Shown: positions 17,292-27,559, numbered from the stretch's first letter. The stretch is 58,315 nt of DNA from Comamonadaceae bacterium (GCA_947451565.1 CANFZT010000002.1:1-58315); one strand, 5' to 3'. Made by a program: numbers and translations. Notes: generated from the letters alone by a model not told the origin.

Positions 17292-18305
17292 ATGATTCAA
17301 CGTAAAGACTTTCTCAAGACGCTTGCAGCCACCGCACTACTGGCTGTCACGGGTATTGCTGCAGCACAACCTGCGCCCGTCACACTGCTCAATGTGTCGT
17401 ACGACCCGACCCGCGAGTTGTACGTCGAATTCAACCAAGCATTTTCTAAGCAATGGAAAGCCAAGACGGGTCAAGACGTGACCATCAAACAATCGCATGG
17501 TGGCTCTGGCAAACAAGCTCGCTCCATCATCGATGGTTTGGACGCCGATGTGGCTACCCTCGCATTGGGCGGTGATACCGATGCTTTGCATGAGCACGGT
17601 GCGCTCATTCCTAAAGACTGGCAAAAGCGTTTGCCACACAACAGCTCTCCCTACACTTCGACCATTATCTTGGTGGTGCGCGAAGGCAACCCCAAAGGCA
17701 TCAAAGACTGGGACGACTTGGTCAAGCCCGGCATCAGCGTCATCACACCCAACCCTAAAACATCGGGTGGCGCTCGCTGGAACTACTTGGCCGCTTGGGA
17801 GTTTGCCAAACGTAAATATGGTGGTGATGCAAAAGCCAAAGACTTCGTGAAAAAACTCTACGAGAACGTGCCCGTGCTCGACACGGGTGCGCGCGGCTCC
17901 ACCATCACCTTTGCACAACGCAACCAAGGTGATGTGTTGATCGCTTGGGAAAACGAAGCCTACTTGCTCGAAAAAGAATTCGGTGCCAAGTTTGATGTGG
18001 TTGTGCCTTCCATCTCTATCCTTGCTGAACCTGCTGTGACCGTGGTGGACAAAAACGTGGACAAGAAGGGCACACGTGCCGTGTCGCAAGCGTATTTGGA
18101 ATACCTCTACAGCGACGAAGGCCAAGACATCGCTGGCAAAAACTTCTACCGTCCTACATCGCCGAAGGCGCAAGCCAAATACGCCAAACAGTTTCCTAAG
18201 CTGAACTTGGTCACCATCGACAAGTCGTTTGGCGGCTGGAACAAAGCCACCAAAGACCACTTTGCTGACGGCGCGAGCTTCGACCAAATCTATTTGAAGA
18301 AGTAA
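17292..18305 (+). CDS. Sulfate ABC transporter substrate-binding protein
   Basis: Periplasmic sulfate/thiosulfate binding protein of the Sbp/CysP family, 337 residues from the ATG at 17292 (AGGGAA precedes it). Signal peptide [26 protein letters not shown]. Family motifs [39 protein letters not shown] and [20 protein letters not shown] are intact. There is no permease next to it: ssuE starts 5 bp later. It is a paralogue of the binding protein at 53047, which heads cysTWA, so it probably uses those permeases in trans. Confidence 0.93.
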   Translation: MIQRKDFLKTLAATALLAVTGIAAAQPAPVTLLNVSYDPTRELYVEFNQAFSKQWKAKTGQDVTIKQSHGGSGKQARSIIDGLDADVATLALGGDTDALHEHGALIPKDWQKRLPHNSSPYTSTIILVVREGNPKGIKDWDDLVKPGISVITPNPKTSGGARWNYLAAWEFAKRKYGGDAKAKDFVKKLYENVPVLDTGARGSTITFAQRNQGDVLIAWENEAYLLEKEFGAKFDVVVPSISILAEPAVTVVDKNVDKKGTRAVSQAYLEYLYSDEGQDIAGKNFYRPTSPKAQAKYAKQFPKLNLVTIDKSFGGWNKATKDHFADGASFDQIYLKK

Positions 18306-18310
18306 TCGTC

Positions 18311-18901
18311 ATGTCTGTTTTGTTAATTGCTGGCAGCCCCTCTGAGCGTTCGCGCACCGCCGCGTTGCTCAGCGCAGTGGGGCAGCGCTTGGAGTTTCGA
18401 GGTGCACAGGCAGAGACCCTGCGTGTGCGCGACTTACCTCCCCAAGCGTTGCTGTTGGCAGACTTTGGTCACCCCGCGGTGATTCGCGCCACAGCCCAAG
18501 TGGCTGCTGCTGACATCGTGGTGGTGGCCACACCGGTTTACAAAGCTGCCTACAGTGGCGTGTTGAAAGTGTTTTTGGATTTGCTGCCGCAGACCGCACT
18601 CAAAGGCAAAACCGTATTGCCATTGGCAACTGGTGGCAGCCCACACCACATGTTGGCTTTGGACTATGCACTGCGGCCTGTGTTGCAGTCGCTGGGCGCA
18701 AAGAATATTTTGCCTGGCATCTACGCCACCGACTCACAGGTGGTGGTCAATCCCGAAGGTGGATATCACGTCGATGAAGACATTGCGGATCGTTTAGATG
18801 ACGCTGTCAACACCTTGATCAACGACCACATTGCCCCTACGCTCACCAACGCTGGTCGTTTCTCGAATGTGCACTTCTCACAAGTGCGATGTAGTGTCTA
18901 A
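18311..18901 (+). CDS. ssuE: NAD(P)H-dependent FMN reductase SsuE
   Basis: Supplies FMNH2 to the alkanesulfonate monooxygenase SsuD. Flavodoxin-like fold: the FMN-phosphate loop LLIAGSPSERSRTAAL is at residues 4-19 and the isoalloxazine contact ATPVYKAAYSGVLKVFLDLLP follows. 196 residues, normal. It begins 5 bp after the sulfate-binding protein, in the same operon, and precedes ssuA by 132 bp. It may also feed the LLM monooxygenases at 24.3 and 35.5 kb, which lack a reductase of their own in the window. Confidence 0.93.
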   Translation: MSVLLIAGSPSERSRTAALLSAVGQRLEFRGAQAETLRVRDLPPQALLLADFGHPAVIRATAQVAAADIVVVATPVYKAAYSGVLKVFLDLLPQTALKGKTVLPLATGGSPHHMLALDYALRPVLQSLGAKNILPGIYATDSQVVVNPEGGYHVDEDIADRLDDAVNTLINDHIAPTLTNAGRFSNVHFSQVRCSV

Positions 18902-19033
18902 CCACGCCCTCGTGTTTGCATAAAGCGCTGGCTTGAAGCAAACGTCTTTCTAACTCCCCGACTCATTTTTTGAAACCGCTGTGAATGCGGTCTGGGCGAA
19001 GCCTTGGCCATTCACACCTGAATAGGACGTTTT

Positions 19034-20008
19034 ATGACATTCGCATCTGATATTTCTCGTCGCCGTTTTCTCTCTGTGGCTGCAGCCGCGTCAACGGTCG
19101 TAAGCACCTTGGGCGTTAGCTTGCCAGCCTTCGCCCAAAAGGCCACTCGCACTCTGCGCATTGGCCATCAAAAGGGTTGGCTCTCCATCCTCAAAGCACG
19201 CGGCACCTTGGAAAAACGTTTGGCCCTATTGGGTGTGAACGTGACCTGGACCGAATTCAACGCAGGCCCTGTGCAACTCGAAGCTTTGAACGTGGGCGCG
19301 ATTGACTTTGGTGATGTGGGCGAAGCGCCCCCCATCTTTGCCCAAGCTGCTGGCGCACCGCTGGTGTATGCCGGTGCCACCGTACCTCGCCCGCGTCTTG
19401 AGGCCATCATCGTGCCCAAAGGCTCACCCATCAAAACCGTGGCAGACCTGAAAGGCAAACGCGTGGCCTACAACAAGGGCTCGAATGTGCAGTACTTCTT
19501 GGTCAAGTTGCTAGAGAAAAACGGCCTCAAGTACAGCGATGTGCAGTCTGTGTTTTTGCCTCCGCCTGATGCACGCGCAGCCTTTGAAAAAGGCGCGGTC
19601 GATGCTTGGATCATCTGGGATCCGTTTTTGGCTTCCGCACAAAAAACACTTGATGCACAGTTGTTGGCCGATGCCACTGGCATTGCCAAGAACCGTGGTT
19701 ACTACTTCACTTCTCGTGAGTTCGCCACGCACAACACTGATGTGTTGAAGATTGCCATTGAAGAAGTCAACAACATCGACACCTGGATTTCTAAAAACAA
19801 ACCCGCCGCTGCGGTTGAGTTGTCGCAAGTGTTGGGTTTGGACAAGAGCATCACCGAGGTCTACATCGGTCGTGCAGCGTTTGGCACCGCTCCCGTGACG
19901 CAAGGCATCTTGGAAGAGCAGCAAAGCATTGCGGACACCTTTTTCGAGCTCAAGCTCATTCCTAAAAAGCTCAACCTCTTGCACGCCGCACCTGTGAACT
20001 TGAGCTAA
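19034..20008 (+). CDS. ssuA: Aliphatic sulfonate ABC transporter substrate-binding protein SsuA
   Basis: Periplasmic binding protein for alkanesulfonates. The leader MTFASDISRRRFLSVAAAASTVVSTLGVSLPAFAQ is a twin-arginine signal, so folded export by Tat is likely. The mature start TLRIGHQKGWLSILKARGTLEKRL and WTEFNAGPVQLEALNVGAIDFGDVGEAPPIFAQAAG are SsuA hallmarks. 324 residues; AGGA lies 9 bases before the ATG. It is followed by a second, divergent SsuA paralogue, then ssuD-C-B-F. Confidence 0.94.
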   Translation: MTFASDISRRRFLSVAAAASTVVSTLGVSLPAFAQKATRTLRIGHQKGWLSILKARGTLEKRLALLGVNVTWTEFNAGPVQLEALNVGAIDFGDVGEAPPIFAQAAGAPLVYAGATVPRPRLEAIIVPKGSPIKTVADLKGKRVAYNKGSNVQYFLVKLLEKNGLKYSDVQSVFLPPPDARAAFEKGAVDAWIIWDPFLASAQKTLDAQLLADATGIAKNRGYYFTSREFATHNTDVLKIAIEEVNNIDTWISKNKPAAAVELSQVLGLDKSITEVYIGRAAFGTAPVTQGILEEQQSIADTFFELKLIPKKLNLLHAAPVNLS

Positions 20009-20030
20009 GTCACAAGCCAAAGGAGTTGTC

Positions 20031-21065
20031 ATGACATATGAATTTTTCAAACAAAAGCCCAAGGCTTTGACGCCTAGTGGCAACCGACGCGAGCTGTTGC
20101 GGATGCTGGCTTTGTCAGCCGGTGCATGGGGATTGACAGCACCTTTCACCACGCCTAGTGCTTTTGCTCAGACCAAAGACAAGGCGACCACAAGGCCGTT
20201 GGAGCAGTTGCGCATTGGTTACCAAAAGTCAGCAGTTAATTTGGTGATCTTGAAGCAGCAAGGTGTGTTGGAGAAACGTTTTCCAAATACCAAGGTGTCG
20301 TGGATCGAGTTTCCGGCTGGCCCTCAGCTGTTAGAGGCTTTGTCGGTGGGTGCGTTGGAGTTTGGCCTTACGGGTGATTCACCCCCTGTGTTTGCGCAAG
20401 CCGCAGGCAAAGATTTGTATTACGTGGGTGCCGAGCCTGCCAAGCCCGAGAGCTCAGCTGTTCTGGTGTTGCAAGACTCGCCCATCAAAAACTTGGCCGA
20501 TTTGAAAGGCAAAAAAATTGCTTTGCAAAAAGGCTCTAGTGCGCACTACCTGTTAGTGCGTGCAGTCGAGAAGGCGGGCTTGCAGTGGAGCGACATTCAG
20601 CCCATCTACCTCACCCCTGCTGATGCGCGTGCCGCGTTTGAGCGCAAGAGCGTCGATGCTTGGGTGATATGGGATCCGTTTTATGCCGCCACTGAATTGG
20701 CCTTGCCCACACGCGTCATCACCACGGGTGTGGGTTTGTCTGGCAACAACTCGTTTTACTTGTCGTCCACTGCATTGGCCAACCAATACCCAGAGGTATT
20801 GCTGGCCTTGTTTGAAGAACTAACCCGTGCTGACCGCTTTGTGCAAGAGCACCGCCCCGAAGCCATCAAGCTGATTGCGGGCTTTAGTGGATTGGATGCC
20901 GGTGTGGTCAGCCTTTTTTTGAAGCGCCGCCCGCGTTCGCCAGTTGGGTTGCTCAATGCTGAAGCCGCAGCCAGCCAACAACAAGTGGCTGACGCGTTTG
21001 CACGACTGGCCCTCATACCTAAATCAGTGCGTGTGTCTGACATCGTTTGGCGCCTCGCCCGTTAA
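20031..21065 (+). CDS. Second SsuA-family sulfonate-binding protein
   Basis: Paralogue of the preceding SsuA, 344 residues. NRRELLRMLALSAGAWGLTAPF is a possible Tat leader, followed by QLRIGYQKSAVNLVILKQQGVLEKRF and WIEFPAGPQLLEALSVGALEFGLTGDSPPVFAQAAG. The binding loops differ from SsuA-1 (FPAGPQ versus FNAGPV; TGDS versus GDVG), so a different set of sulfonates is plausible. It starts 22 bp after ssuA (AAAGGAG precedes) and shares the single SsuCB permease/ATPase set downstream. Confidence 0.92.
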   Translation: MTYEFFKQKPKALTPSGNRRELLRMLALSAGAWGLTAPFTTPSAFAQTKDKATTRPLEQLRIGYQKSAVNLVILKQQGVLEKRFPNTKVSWIEFPAGPQLLEALSVGALEFGLTGDSPPVFAQAAGKDLYYVGAEPAKPESSAVLVLQDSPIKNLADLKGKKIALQKGSSAHYLLVRAVEKAGLQWSDIQPIYLTPADARAAFERKSVDAWVIWDPFYAATELALPTRVITTGVGLSGNNSFYLSSTALANQYPEVLLALFEELTRADRFVQEHRPEAIKLIAGFSGLDAGVVSLFLKRRPRSPVGLLNAEAAASQQQVADAFARLALIPKSVRVSDIVWRLAR

Positions 21066-21089
21066 TCCATTTCTATTGAAGAGAACATC

Positions 21090-22238
21090 ATGAACATTTT
21101 TTGGTTTATCCCTCTGCACGGCGATGGCCGTTACCTTGGTACATCACAAGGCGCACGCGCTGTGGACCACGCCTACATGAAGCAAATCGCGCAAGCCGCT
21201 GACAAGCTGGGCTACGGCGGTGTGTTGCTGCCTACAGGTCGTTCCTGCGAAGACCCTTGGATTTCGGCTGCGAGTTTGATTTCATCCACGCAACGTTTGA
21301 AGTTCTTGGTGGCTTTACGTCCCAGCATCATGTCACCCACGGTGGCCGCACGCCAAACCGCCACGCTCGATCGTTTGAGTGAAGGTCGTTTGTTGGTCAA
21401 TATCGTGGCGGGTGGCGACAGCAGTGATTTAGAAGCTGATGGCACTTTCTTGAGCCATGACGAGCGTTACGAGCATGCCCGCGAATTTTTGGATGTCTAC
21501 ACCCGCGTTCTGTCGGGCGAAACAGTGGACTTTGAAGGCAAGCACGTCAAGGTCAAAGGTGCGCGCCAGTTGTTCCCACCGGTGCAACGACCCTACCCGC
21601 CGCTGTACTTTGGTGGTTCCTCCGATGCGGCGCACGATTTAGCGGCCGAGAAGGTCGAGCTCTATCTCACTTGGGGCGAACCTCCAGAAGAAGTGGCCAA
21701 GAAGTTTGACGACGTACGCAAACGCGCCGCCAAGCTCGGACGCAAAGTGAAGTTTGGTGTGCGTTTGCATGTCATCCCACGCGAAACCAACGAAGAGGCT
21801 TGGGCTGCGGCAGACGATCTCATCAAACATTTGGACGACGCCACCATTGCTAAAGCGCAAGCGGGCTTGGCCAGCATGGATTCAGAAGGCCAACGCCGCA
21901 TGCGCGAGCTGCACGGTGGCAACCGCAACAAGCTAGAGATCAGTCCCAACCTATGGGCGGGCGTGGGCTTGGTGCGCGGCGGTGCTGGCACGGCCTTGGT
22001 GGGCGATGGTGAAACCATTGCCAAACGACTCAAAGAGTATCAAGAGATTGGTGCAGATACGTTTGTGTTGTCTGGCTACCCACACTTGGAAGAGACCTAT
22101 CGCTTTGCCGAGTTGGTATTCCCACACATTGGTGTGAATCCACACGCAACAGCCGCCAATGTCAACTTAGTCAGCCCCTTTGGCGAAGTGATGGCCAACA
22201 ACTTGGTACCCGTTGAAAAACGCGTGTCGCAAAGCTAA
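21090..22238 (+). CDS. ssuD: FMNH2-dependent alkanesulfonate monooxygenase
   Basis: Cleaves the C-S bond of alkanesulfonates, giving aldehyde and sulfite, with FMNH2 from SsuE and O2. 382 residues and very close to E. coli SsuD as I recall it: [29 protein letters not shown] with the conserved active-site Cys (about residue 53), [37 protein letters not shown], and [10 protein letters not shown] carrying the catalytic Arg/His pair. The C-terminal [15 protein letters not shown] closes the barrel. It lies between the binding proteins and ssuC, the usual ssu order. Confidence 0.96.
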   Translation: MNIFWFIPLHGDGRYLGTSQGARAVDHAYMKQIAQAADKLGYGGVLLPTGRSCEDPWISAASLISSTQRLKFLVALRPSIMSPTVAARQTATLDRLSEGRLLVNIVAGGDSSDLEADGTFLSHDERYEHAREFLDVYTRVLSGETVDFEGKHVKVKGARQLFPPVQRPYPPLYFGGSSDAAHDLAAEKVELYLTWGEPPEEVAKKFDDVRKRAAKLGRKVKFGVRLHVIPRETNEEAWAAADDLIKHLDDATIAKAQAGLASMDSEGQRRMRELHGGNRNKLEISPNLWAGVGLVRGGAGTALVGDGETIAKRLKEYQEIGADTFVLSGYPHLEETYRFAELVFPHIGVNPHATAANVNLVSPFGEVMANNLVPVEKRVSQS

Positions 22239-22244
22239 GTGCGT

Positions 22245-23129
22245 ATGTCAAGAATCTCTGATCAACAACTTGCCGCTTTCACCACCATGGAGTCGGGCGT
22301 ATTTCAAACCACTTGGTATCAAGATCCACAAGTGTCATGGTTCCCTTGGGACAAGCTGCGCAGCTTTGCACAGGCGGTGTTTCAAAGACTCTTGCCTTGG
22401 ATCGTGCCGTTGCTTCTGCTAAGTGTGTGGCAAATCTCATCTGTACAAGGATGGATATCGGTGCGCGTGTTGCCTGCACCACTCTCGGTGGTCGATGCCG
22501 CATGGACCTTGGCCGAATCAGGCGAGCTGTGGAAGCATGTGCAAATCAGCGCAGGCCGAGCACTACTGGGCTTGGCTGTGGGCGGTGGCTTGGGCTTGGC
22601 ATTGGGGCTGCTCACTGGCTCCATCCGATGGGCTGAAACCTTGCTTGACTCCACGATTCAGATGGTACGCAACATTCCCGCCTTGGCCTTGATCCCCTTG
22701 GTCATCCTGTGGTTTGGCATTGATGAAACCGCCAAGCTGTTTTTGATTTCGGTCGCTGTGTTCTTTCCGATTTACATCAACACCTTTCACGGCATTCGCA
22801 ACGTGGATGTGGGTTTGATTGAGATGGGCCGCACCTACGGTTTGTCCCAGTGGGGGCTGTACACCCAAATCATCTTGCCGGGTGCACTGTCTTCCATCTT
22901 GGTGGGGCTGCGGTTTTCACTCGGGCTGATGTGGGTCATCTTGATCGTGGCTGAAACTATTTCGGCACAAGCCGGTATCGGTTACCTCACCATGAATGCG
23001 CGTGAATTTTTACAAACCGATGTGGTGTTGGTGGGCATCTTGCTCTACGCCGTGTTGGGCAAATTGGCCGACGTATTTGCCAAAGGCTTGGAGCGCTATT
23101 GGTTGCGTTGGCATCCTGGCTACCAGTAA
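22245..23129 (+). CDS. ssuC: Sulfonate ABC transporter permease SsuC
   Basis: Inner-membrane permease of the sulfonate importer. At least five hydrophobic helices are visible, with [13 protein letters not shown] first and [30 protein letters not shown] containing the EAA-loop region ([21 protein letters not shown]). The N-terminus has about 45 extra hydrophilic residues before the first helix. The GTG at 22239, right after the ssuD stop, is an alternative start; the ATG at 22245 is preferred. ssuB follows after 13 bp. Confidence 0.93.
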   Translation: MSRISDQQLAAFTTMESGVFQTTWYQDPQVSWFPWDKLRSFAQAVFQRLLPWIVPLLLLSVWQISSVQGWISVRVLPAPLSVVDAAWTLAESGELWKHVQISAGRALLGLAVGGGLGLALGLLTGSIRWAETLLDSTIQMVRNIPALALIPLVILWFGIDETAKLFLISVAVFFPIYINTFHGIRNVDVGLIEMGRTYGLSQWGLYTQIILPGALSSILVGLRFSLGLMWVILIVAETISAQAGIGYLTMNAREFLQTDVVLVGILLYAVLGKLADVFAKGLERYWLRWHPGYQ

Positions 23130-23142
23130 CGGAAAGACAGAC

Positions 23143-23973
23143 ATGACACACACAACTTCCTCTACACCTACGGGTGCTTCCTCGGGCGGGGTTCGCCTTG
23201 ACATTCAAAACTTGGGCAAGACCTATGGTCAACGCCAAGTATTGAACAACACACAACTCACGATTGAGCCTGGCGAATTTGTCGCCATCGTGGGCCGCAG
23301 CGGTTGCGGCAAAAGTACCTTGCTGCGTTTGGTTGCAGGTCTTGAAGCCCCTACACAGGGCAAGCTTCAAGTCAACGGTCAAGACGTGAAGGGCTTGCGT
23401 ACAGACACACGCATCATGTTTCAAGAAGCACGCTTGTTGCCTTGGCAGCGCGTGGCCGACAACGTGGCTTTGGGCTTGCCCGAATCACACCACGACGATG
23501 CAGTGAAGGTGTTGAACCAAGTTGGCTTGGGTGACCGTTTGAATGAGTGGCCCGCAAAGCTCTCTGGCGGTCAACGCCAACGCGTAGCTTTGGCTCGCGC
23601 TCTGGTGCATAACCCACGCTTGTTGTTGCTCGACGAACCCTTGGGCGCTTTAGATGCGCTGACTCGCATCGAGATGCATGCACTCATTGAGCAACTCTGG
23701 CGCGACAACGGCTTTACTGCTTTGCTGGTCACCCACGATGTGCAAGAGGCTGTGGCATTGGCCGATCGGGTCATCTTGATTGAAGACGGCGTCATTGCCT
23801 TGGATGAGCGCATCGACTTGGCACGTCCGCGCTCACGCGGTGATGCGAAATTTGCGGCACTAGAAAAACGCATCTTGGATCGCGTGCTGCAACACCCAGA
23901 CGAAGAACAAAGCCCTGCGAACGACGAAACATGGCCAGGCTTGCCTGCTCATGGTTTGCGCTGGGCCATTTAA
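23143..23973 (+). CDS. ssuB: Sulfonate ABC transporter ATP-binding protein SsuB
   Basis: ATPase of the sulfonate importer, 276 residues from the ATG at 23143 (GGAAAG upstream). The track start at 22996 lies inside ssuC and is rejected. Walker [11 protein letters not shown]-loop [10 protein letters not shown], signature [15 protein letters not shown], Walker [13 protein letters not shown] and the H-loop LVTHDVQEA are all present. A longer linker follows Walker B and a Pro/Glu-rich tail ends the protein. ssuF begins 45 bp downstream. Confidence 0.95.
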   Translation: MTHTTSSTPTGASSGGVRLDIQNLGKTYGQRQVLNNTQLTIEPGEFVAIVGRSGCGKSTLLRLVAGLEAPTQGKLQVNGQDVKGLRTDTRIMFQEARLLPWQRVADNVALGLPESHHDDAVKVLNQVGLGDRLNEWPAKLSGGQRQRVALARALVHNPRLLLLDEPLGALDALTRIEMHALIEQLWRDNGFTALLVTHDVQEAVALADRVILIEDGVIALDERIDLARPRSRGDAKFAALEKRILDRVLQHPDEEQSPANDETWPGLPAHGLRWAI

Positions 23974-24018
23974 AACCTTTCACACACTTTTTTATCACGG
24001 ACCTTTAAGGAGAAACCC

Positions 24019-24234
24019 ATGTCCATTCAAGCCATCAACGTACGCAACCAATTCAAAGGCAAAGTGCGCGAAATCATTCGTGGCGATGTCGTGTCAGAAA
24101 TCGATGTCGAAACCCCTTGGGGCATCGTCACCTCGGTCATCACCACACGCTCGGTGGATGACTTGCAACTCGTCATCGGCTCTGAAGTGGTGGCCTTGGT
24201 CAAGTCGACCGAAGTGTCGCTGGCCAAGTTGTAA
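24019..24234 (+). CDS. ssuF: Mop/TOBE-domain protein SsuF
   Basis: A 71-residue molbindin-like protein with one Mop domain: SIQAINVRNQFKGKVREIIRGDVVSEIDVETPWGIVTSVITTRS (in pieces). In Pseudomonas putida the ssu operon ends with such a gene, ssuF, needed for sulfonate use although its molecular role is unclear. Position directly after ssuB and the preceding AAGGAG support co-transcription. A molybdate-storage role is also possible and cannot be excluded by sequence. Confidence 0.88.
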   Translation: MSIQAINVRNQFKGKVREIIRGDVVSEIDVETPWGIVTSVITTRSVDDLQLVIGSEVVALVKSTEVSLAKL

Positions 24235-24262
24235 TCGGTGTCACGGAGAGCGCTCAGCGTCG

Positions 24263-25615
24263 ATGCATATGACAACAATAAAAAAACAACTTCACCTGGG
24301 TGCTTTCTTTTTTGGCGCAGGCCACCACTTAGCGGCTTGGCGACACCCATCGGTCAATCCCAAGGATTACACCGATATTCAAACTTTGAAAGAATGGGCG
24401 AAATTGGCTGAGTCAGCCAAATTTGACGCCATATTTTTTGCAGACAACGTAGGGATGAGTGATGGGCCTGCTGACTTGCTCGCCCGTAATGCTTTGCCCT
24501 ATGTGTATGACCCCATCTTGCTGCAAACCGCGCTGGCTGGCGTCACTGAACGCATTGGCTTGGTGGCTACGGTGTCCACCACGTATTTGCCACCGTATCA
24601 CTTGGCACGCAAGTTTGCGACGTTGGATCACCTCAGTGGTGGGCGAAGCGGTTGGAATTTGGTGACCTCTGGCAGCGAGTTTGAAGCCAAAGCGTTTGGC
24701 TTGCCTCATCAGATTGAGCATGCACAACGTTACAAAATTGCACATGAGTATGTGAAGGTCGTCAAAGACCTGTGGGACTCGTGGGAAGACGATGCCTTTG
24801 TGCATGACCAAGCGCATAACCGATTTTTTGATTCTGCCAAGTTGCATCGTATCGATCACCAGGGTGAGAAATTCCGGGTCAGCGGGTCTTTGCAAGCGCC
24901 TCGCGCACCACAGGGCTACCCCGTGCTGGTGCAAGCTGGCTCATCCAATGACGGTCAAGATTTGGCTGCTGCCACCGCAGAAGTGGTCTTCACGGCCCAG
25001 CAAACGGTGGAGGATGCGCGTGCGTTCTACACCTCTTTGAAGTCACGCTTGCCGCACTGGGGTCGCAGCGAAAACGATTTGAAAATCATGCCAGGCATCT
25101 CACCTTTTGTGGGAAGAACCCAGGCAGAAGCGCAAGAAAAATTTGAACAGTTGCAAGACCTGATCGACCCTGTGTTGGGCGTGGGTTTGTTGTCTGGGTT
25201 TTTAGGTAACGTGGATTTGTCGGGCTATCCCATTGATGGGCCATTTCCAGTGGACCTGCCCGTTGGCGAAGGATGGAAGAGTCGACATGAATTGTTTAAC
25301 AAACTGGCTCAACGTGAAAACTTGAGCATCCGTGAACTCTACAAACGTGTGGCCACAGGGCGTGGTCATTGGACTTTGGTGGGAACGCCGGATTCAATCG
25401 CGGATGAGCTGGAGCATTGGTTTACCACGGGCGCTGCGGATGGCTTCAATATTTTGTCGCCTACTTTCCCGCATGGTTTGAAAGACTTTGCTGAGTTGGT
25501 GATTCCTGAGCTGCAACGTCGTGGACTGTTTCGTACAGCGTACGAAGGTCGAACCCTACGCGATCACTTGGGCTTGTCGCGTCCTGCGCATCCGCAAGCA
25601 AAGGCGGGTAAATGA
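24263..25615 (+). CDS. LLM-class flavin monooxygenase (NtaA/SnaA/DszA family)
   Basis: FMNH2-dependent monooxygenase of the NtaA/SnaA/DszA branch, about 450 residues. It opens KQLHLGAFFFGAGHHLAAWRHP and carries FDAIFFADNVGMSD, STTYLPPYHLARKFATLDHLSGGRSGWNLVTS and the GSSNDGQDLAAATAEVVFTAQQ segment. Substrate unknown; the ssu/CysB context suggests an organosulfur compound cut at a C-S bond. The start is one of two in-frame ATGs (24263 or 24269); the track start at 23951 overlaps ssuB and ssuF and is wrong. A close paralogue lies at 35514. It overlaps the LysR gene by ATGA. Confidence 0.9.
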   Translation: MHMTTIKKQLHLGAFFFGAGHHLAAWRHPSVNPKDYTDIQTLKEWAKLAESAKFDAIFFADNVGMSDGPADLLARNALPYVYDPILLQTALAGVTERIGLVATVSTTYLPPYHLARKFATLDHLSGGRSGWNLVTSGSEFEAKAFGLPHQIEHAQRYKIAHEYVKVVKDLWDSWEDDAFVHDQAHNRFFDSAKLHRIDHQGEKFRVSGSLQAPRAPQGYPVLVQAGSSNDGQDLAAATAEVVFTAQQTVEDARAFYTSLKSRLPHWGRSENDLKIMPGISPFVGRTQAEAQEKFEQLQDLIDPVLGVGLLSGFLGNVDLSGYPIDGPFPVDLPVGEGWKSRHELFNKLAQRENLSIRELYKRVATGRGHWTLVGTPDSIADELEHWFTTGAADGFNILSPTFPHGLKDFAELVIPELQRRGLFRTAYEGRTLRDHLGLSRPAHPQAKAGK

Positions 25616-26556
25616 ACATTCAGCAGCTTCGTGCCGTGCGCGAGACGGTTCGCAACGGCTTTAACTTGACCGAGGTGGCTGCCAAGCTATACACCTCACA
25701 GCCTGGTGTCAGCCGTCAAATTAGAGAGTTAGAGGAAGAAATTGGGTTTGACATTTTTGGCCGCAGTGGCAAGCGCCTCACAGGGTTGACCCCTCCGGGT
25801 CAATCGCTCTTGCCATTTGTCGAGCGCATTTTGATTGACTTAGAAAACATCAAACGTGTGGGCGGTGAGTTTTCATCTAAGCAAGAGGGGCGGTTGACGG
25901 TGGCGGCCACGCATTCGCAAGCGCGCTATGCATTGCCACATGTGGTGCGAGATTTTCGTGTGTTGTTTCCTAAGGTGAGCTTGCACTTGCATCAAGGCTC
26001 TCCTAAGCAAGTGGCAGAAATGTTGCTTAGTGGCGAGGTAGACATTGCTGTGGCTACCGAGGCCTTGGCGACCTACCCGCAGTTGGTGACATTGCCATGC
26101 TATCGGTGGACTCACAATGTGGTGGTGCCACCAGGTCATCCCTTGTTGGAGGTCAACGGGCCGATCACGCTGGCACAGTTGGCGCGTTACCCCATCATCA
26201 CGTATGAGCAAGGCTATACAGGTCGTTCACACATTGACGAAGCGTTTCTGAACGAAGGGCTGCACCCAGATGTGGTGCTCACGGCGATGGATGCCGATGT
26301 GATCAAAACCTATGTCGAGCTGGGCATGGGGGTGGGCATCATTGCATCTGTGGCTTTGGACGAAGAGCGTGACCAGAACCTTCGCATCTTGGATGGCCGT
26401 CATTTGTTTGAGGTCAACCAAACGCGCTTGGCCATTCGACGTGGCACTTGGCTCAGAGGCTTTGCTTACAGCTTCATCGAAACTTTTGTGCCAACTCTGA
26501 CACGTGCTGTGGTTGAAGAGGCTTTGCAAAACTCTGAAGCCATTGTCGAAGACTAG
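25612..26556 (+). CDS. LysR-family regulator of the CysB/Cbl/SsuR type
   Basis: Transcription activator of sulfur-starvation genes. 314 residues. The N-terminal winged HTH MNIQQLRAVRETVRNGFNLTEVAAKLYTSQPGVSRQIRELEEEIGFDIF (in pieces) is the CysB/Cbl type, which starts with a long first helix. The effector domain contains ATHSQARYALPHVVRDFR and DADVIKTYVELGMGVGI, both conserved in CysB. ATGA-overlaps the LLM monooxygenase gene. Because it lies between the ssu operon and the tau-like genes, it is the best candidate for a regulator of the whole region. Confidence 0.93.
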   Translation: MNIQQLRAVRETVRNGFNLTEVAAKLYTSQPGVSRQIRELEEEIGFDIFGRSGKRLTGLTPPGQSLLPFVERILIDLENIKRVGGEFSSKQEGRLTVAATHSQARYALPHVVRDFRVLFPKVSLHLHQGSPKQVAEMLLSGEVDIAVATEALATYPQLVTLPCYRWTHNVVVPPGHPLLEVNGPITLAQLARYPIITYEQGYTGRSHIDEAFLNEGLHPDVVLTAMDADVIKTYVELGMGVGIIASVALDEERDQNLRILDGRHLFEVNQTRLAIRRGTWLRGFAYSFIETFVPTLTRAVVEEALQNSEAIVED

Positions 26557-26606
26557 CCATTCCTAGATTCTTGGAAAGTTCGCATATCGATGCGCGAAAT
26601 TCTTCT

Positions 26607-26635
26607 TTGACCCGAGTAATGAAGTTGCCTATCGT
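26607..26635 (+). promoter_or_regulatory. Possible promoter of the TauD-type dioxygenase gene
   Basis: TTGACC at 26607-26612, 17 bases, then TATCGT at 26630-26635 (four of six -10 matches). The likely transcript start is about 30 bases upstream of the ATG at 26672, which follows GAAAGGA. Upstream is GCATATCGAT (26582-26591), which recurs near the TonB receptor promoter region. Confidence 0.4.
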
Positions 26636-26671
26636 TGATTCATCTCTGCATCACATAGAAAGGAATTTGAG

Positions 26672-27541
26672 ATGACCCGATTGAATGACTTGCCCAATAC
26701 ATTCACGCGCTTTGTGGCGCTGCCCTACACACCAAAGATTGGTGCTTATGTCCACGGATTGGATGTGTCGAAACCCTTGGATGAGTTGGCGCAATCTGAA
26801 TTGAAAGCAGCGCTGGCACAGTTTCAGGTGTTGTTTTTTGAAGATCAAAAAATCACGCCTGATCAGCAGGTGGCGTTCACGCGCATTTTTGGGCACGTCA
26901 ATGAGGTCAAGGCTTTCTTCCCCCGGGTAGACGGCCATCCCGAAATTGAAATCGTTGAAAGCACGGCGCAGCGTCCTTCGGCGGCCAACAATTGGCATGC
27001 GGACATCACTTGGCGTGACAACCCACCCATCGGTACAAGTTTGTATGCGCAAATCTTGCCGCCTTCTGGTGGCGACACGATTTGGTCGAGTCAAACAGCT
27101 GCTTATGAGTCGTTGACGCCAGAGTTTCAGGCGTATCTCGAAACGCTGACAGCCGTGCACACCTGGGAGATCAGCCGTTGGACGGAATACCTCTTGAGCA
27201 AGGACCACGGTCAAGAGCAGTTGCAGCAAGCCCGCGCCAAATACCCTCCCGTTGAACATCCAGTGATTCGTGTTCATCCGATCACGGGCAAGAAAATTGT
27301 GTACGTCAATCCAACGTTCACCAGCCATATCAAGGGGCTGTCACGCGTTCAAAGCGATGCCTTGCTGACTCAGCTGTTTGCTTTAGCCACTGTCCCCGAA
27401 TTTCAAGCACGTCTACGTTGGAAAGAAAACACGTTGGCTGTGTGGGACAACCGTTCAACCCAGCACTATGCCGTGGGTGACTATTTTCCGAGTCATCGCA
27501 AGTTGCATCGCATCACATTCACCGCAGATCAAGCTTTCTAA
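26672..27541 (+). CDS. TauD/TfdA-family 2-oxoglutarate dioxygenase (first copy)
   Basis: Non-haem Fe(II) dioxygenase that would hydroxylate a sulfonate or sulfate ester next to the sulfur group, releasing sulfite or sulfate. 289 residues. The iron ligands are His109 and Asp111 in NNWHADITW and His in STQHYAVGDYF; the 2-oxoglutarate Arg is in HRKLHRITF. It is closer to TauD-like proteins acting on taurine or alkylsulfonates than to AtsK, but substrate cannot be fixed. A strong intrinsic terminator follows. Confidence 0.9.
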   Translation: MTRLNDLPNTFTRFVALPYTPKIGAYVHGLDVSKPLDELAQSELKAALAQFQVLFFEDQKITPDQQVAFTRIFGHVNEVKAFFPRVDGHPEIEIVESTAQRPSAANNWHADITWRDNPPIGTSLYAQILPPSGGDTIWSSQTAAYESLTPEFQAYLETLTAVHTWEISRWTEYLLSKDHGQEQLQQARAKYPPVEHPVIRVHPITGKKIVYVNPTFTSHIKGLSRVQSDALLTQLFALATVPEFQARLRWKENTLAVWDNRSTQHYAVGDYFPSHRKLHRITFTADQAF

Positions 27542-27559
27542 AAGGTTGGTTCATGTTTG

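Noticed and set aside
17337-18287. 316-residue minus-strand ORF over the sulfate-binding gene
   Set aside because: Shadow of the binding-protein gene; rich in Val/Phe/Arg with no family motif.
18914-18943. GTTTGC/GCAAAC inverted repeat before ssuA
   Set aside because: Only six bp with an 18-base spacer; not distinctive enough to call a regulator site.
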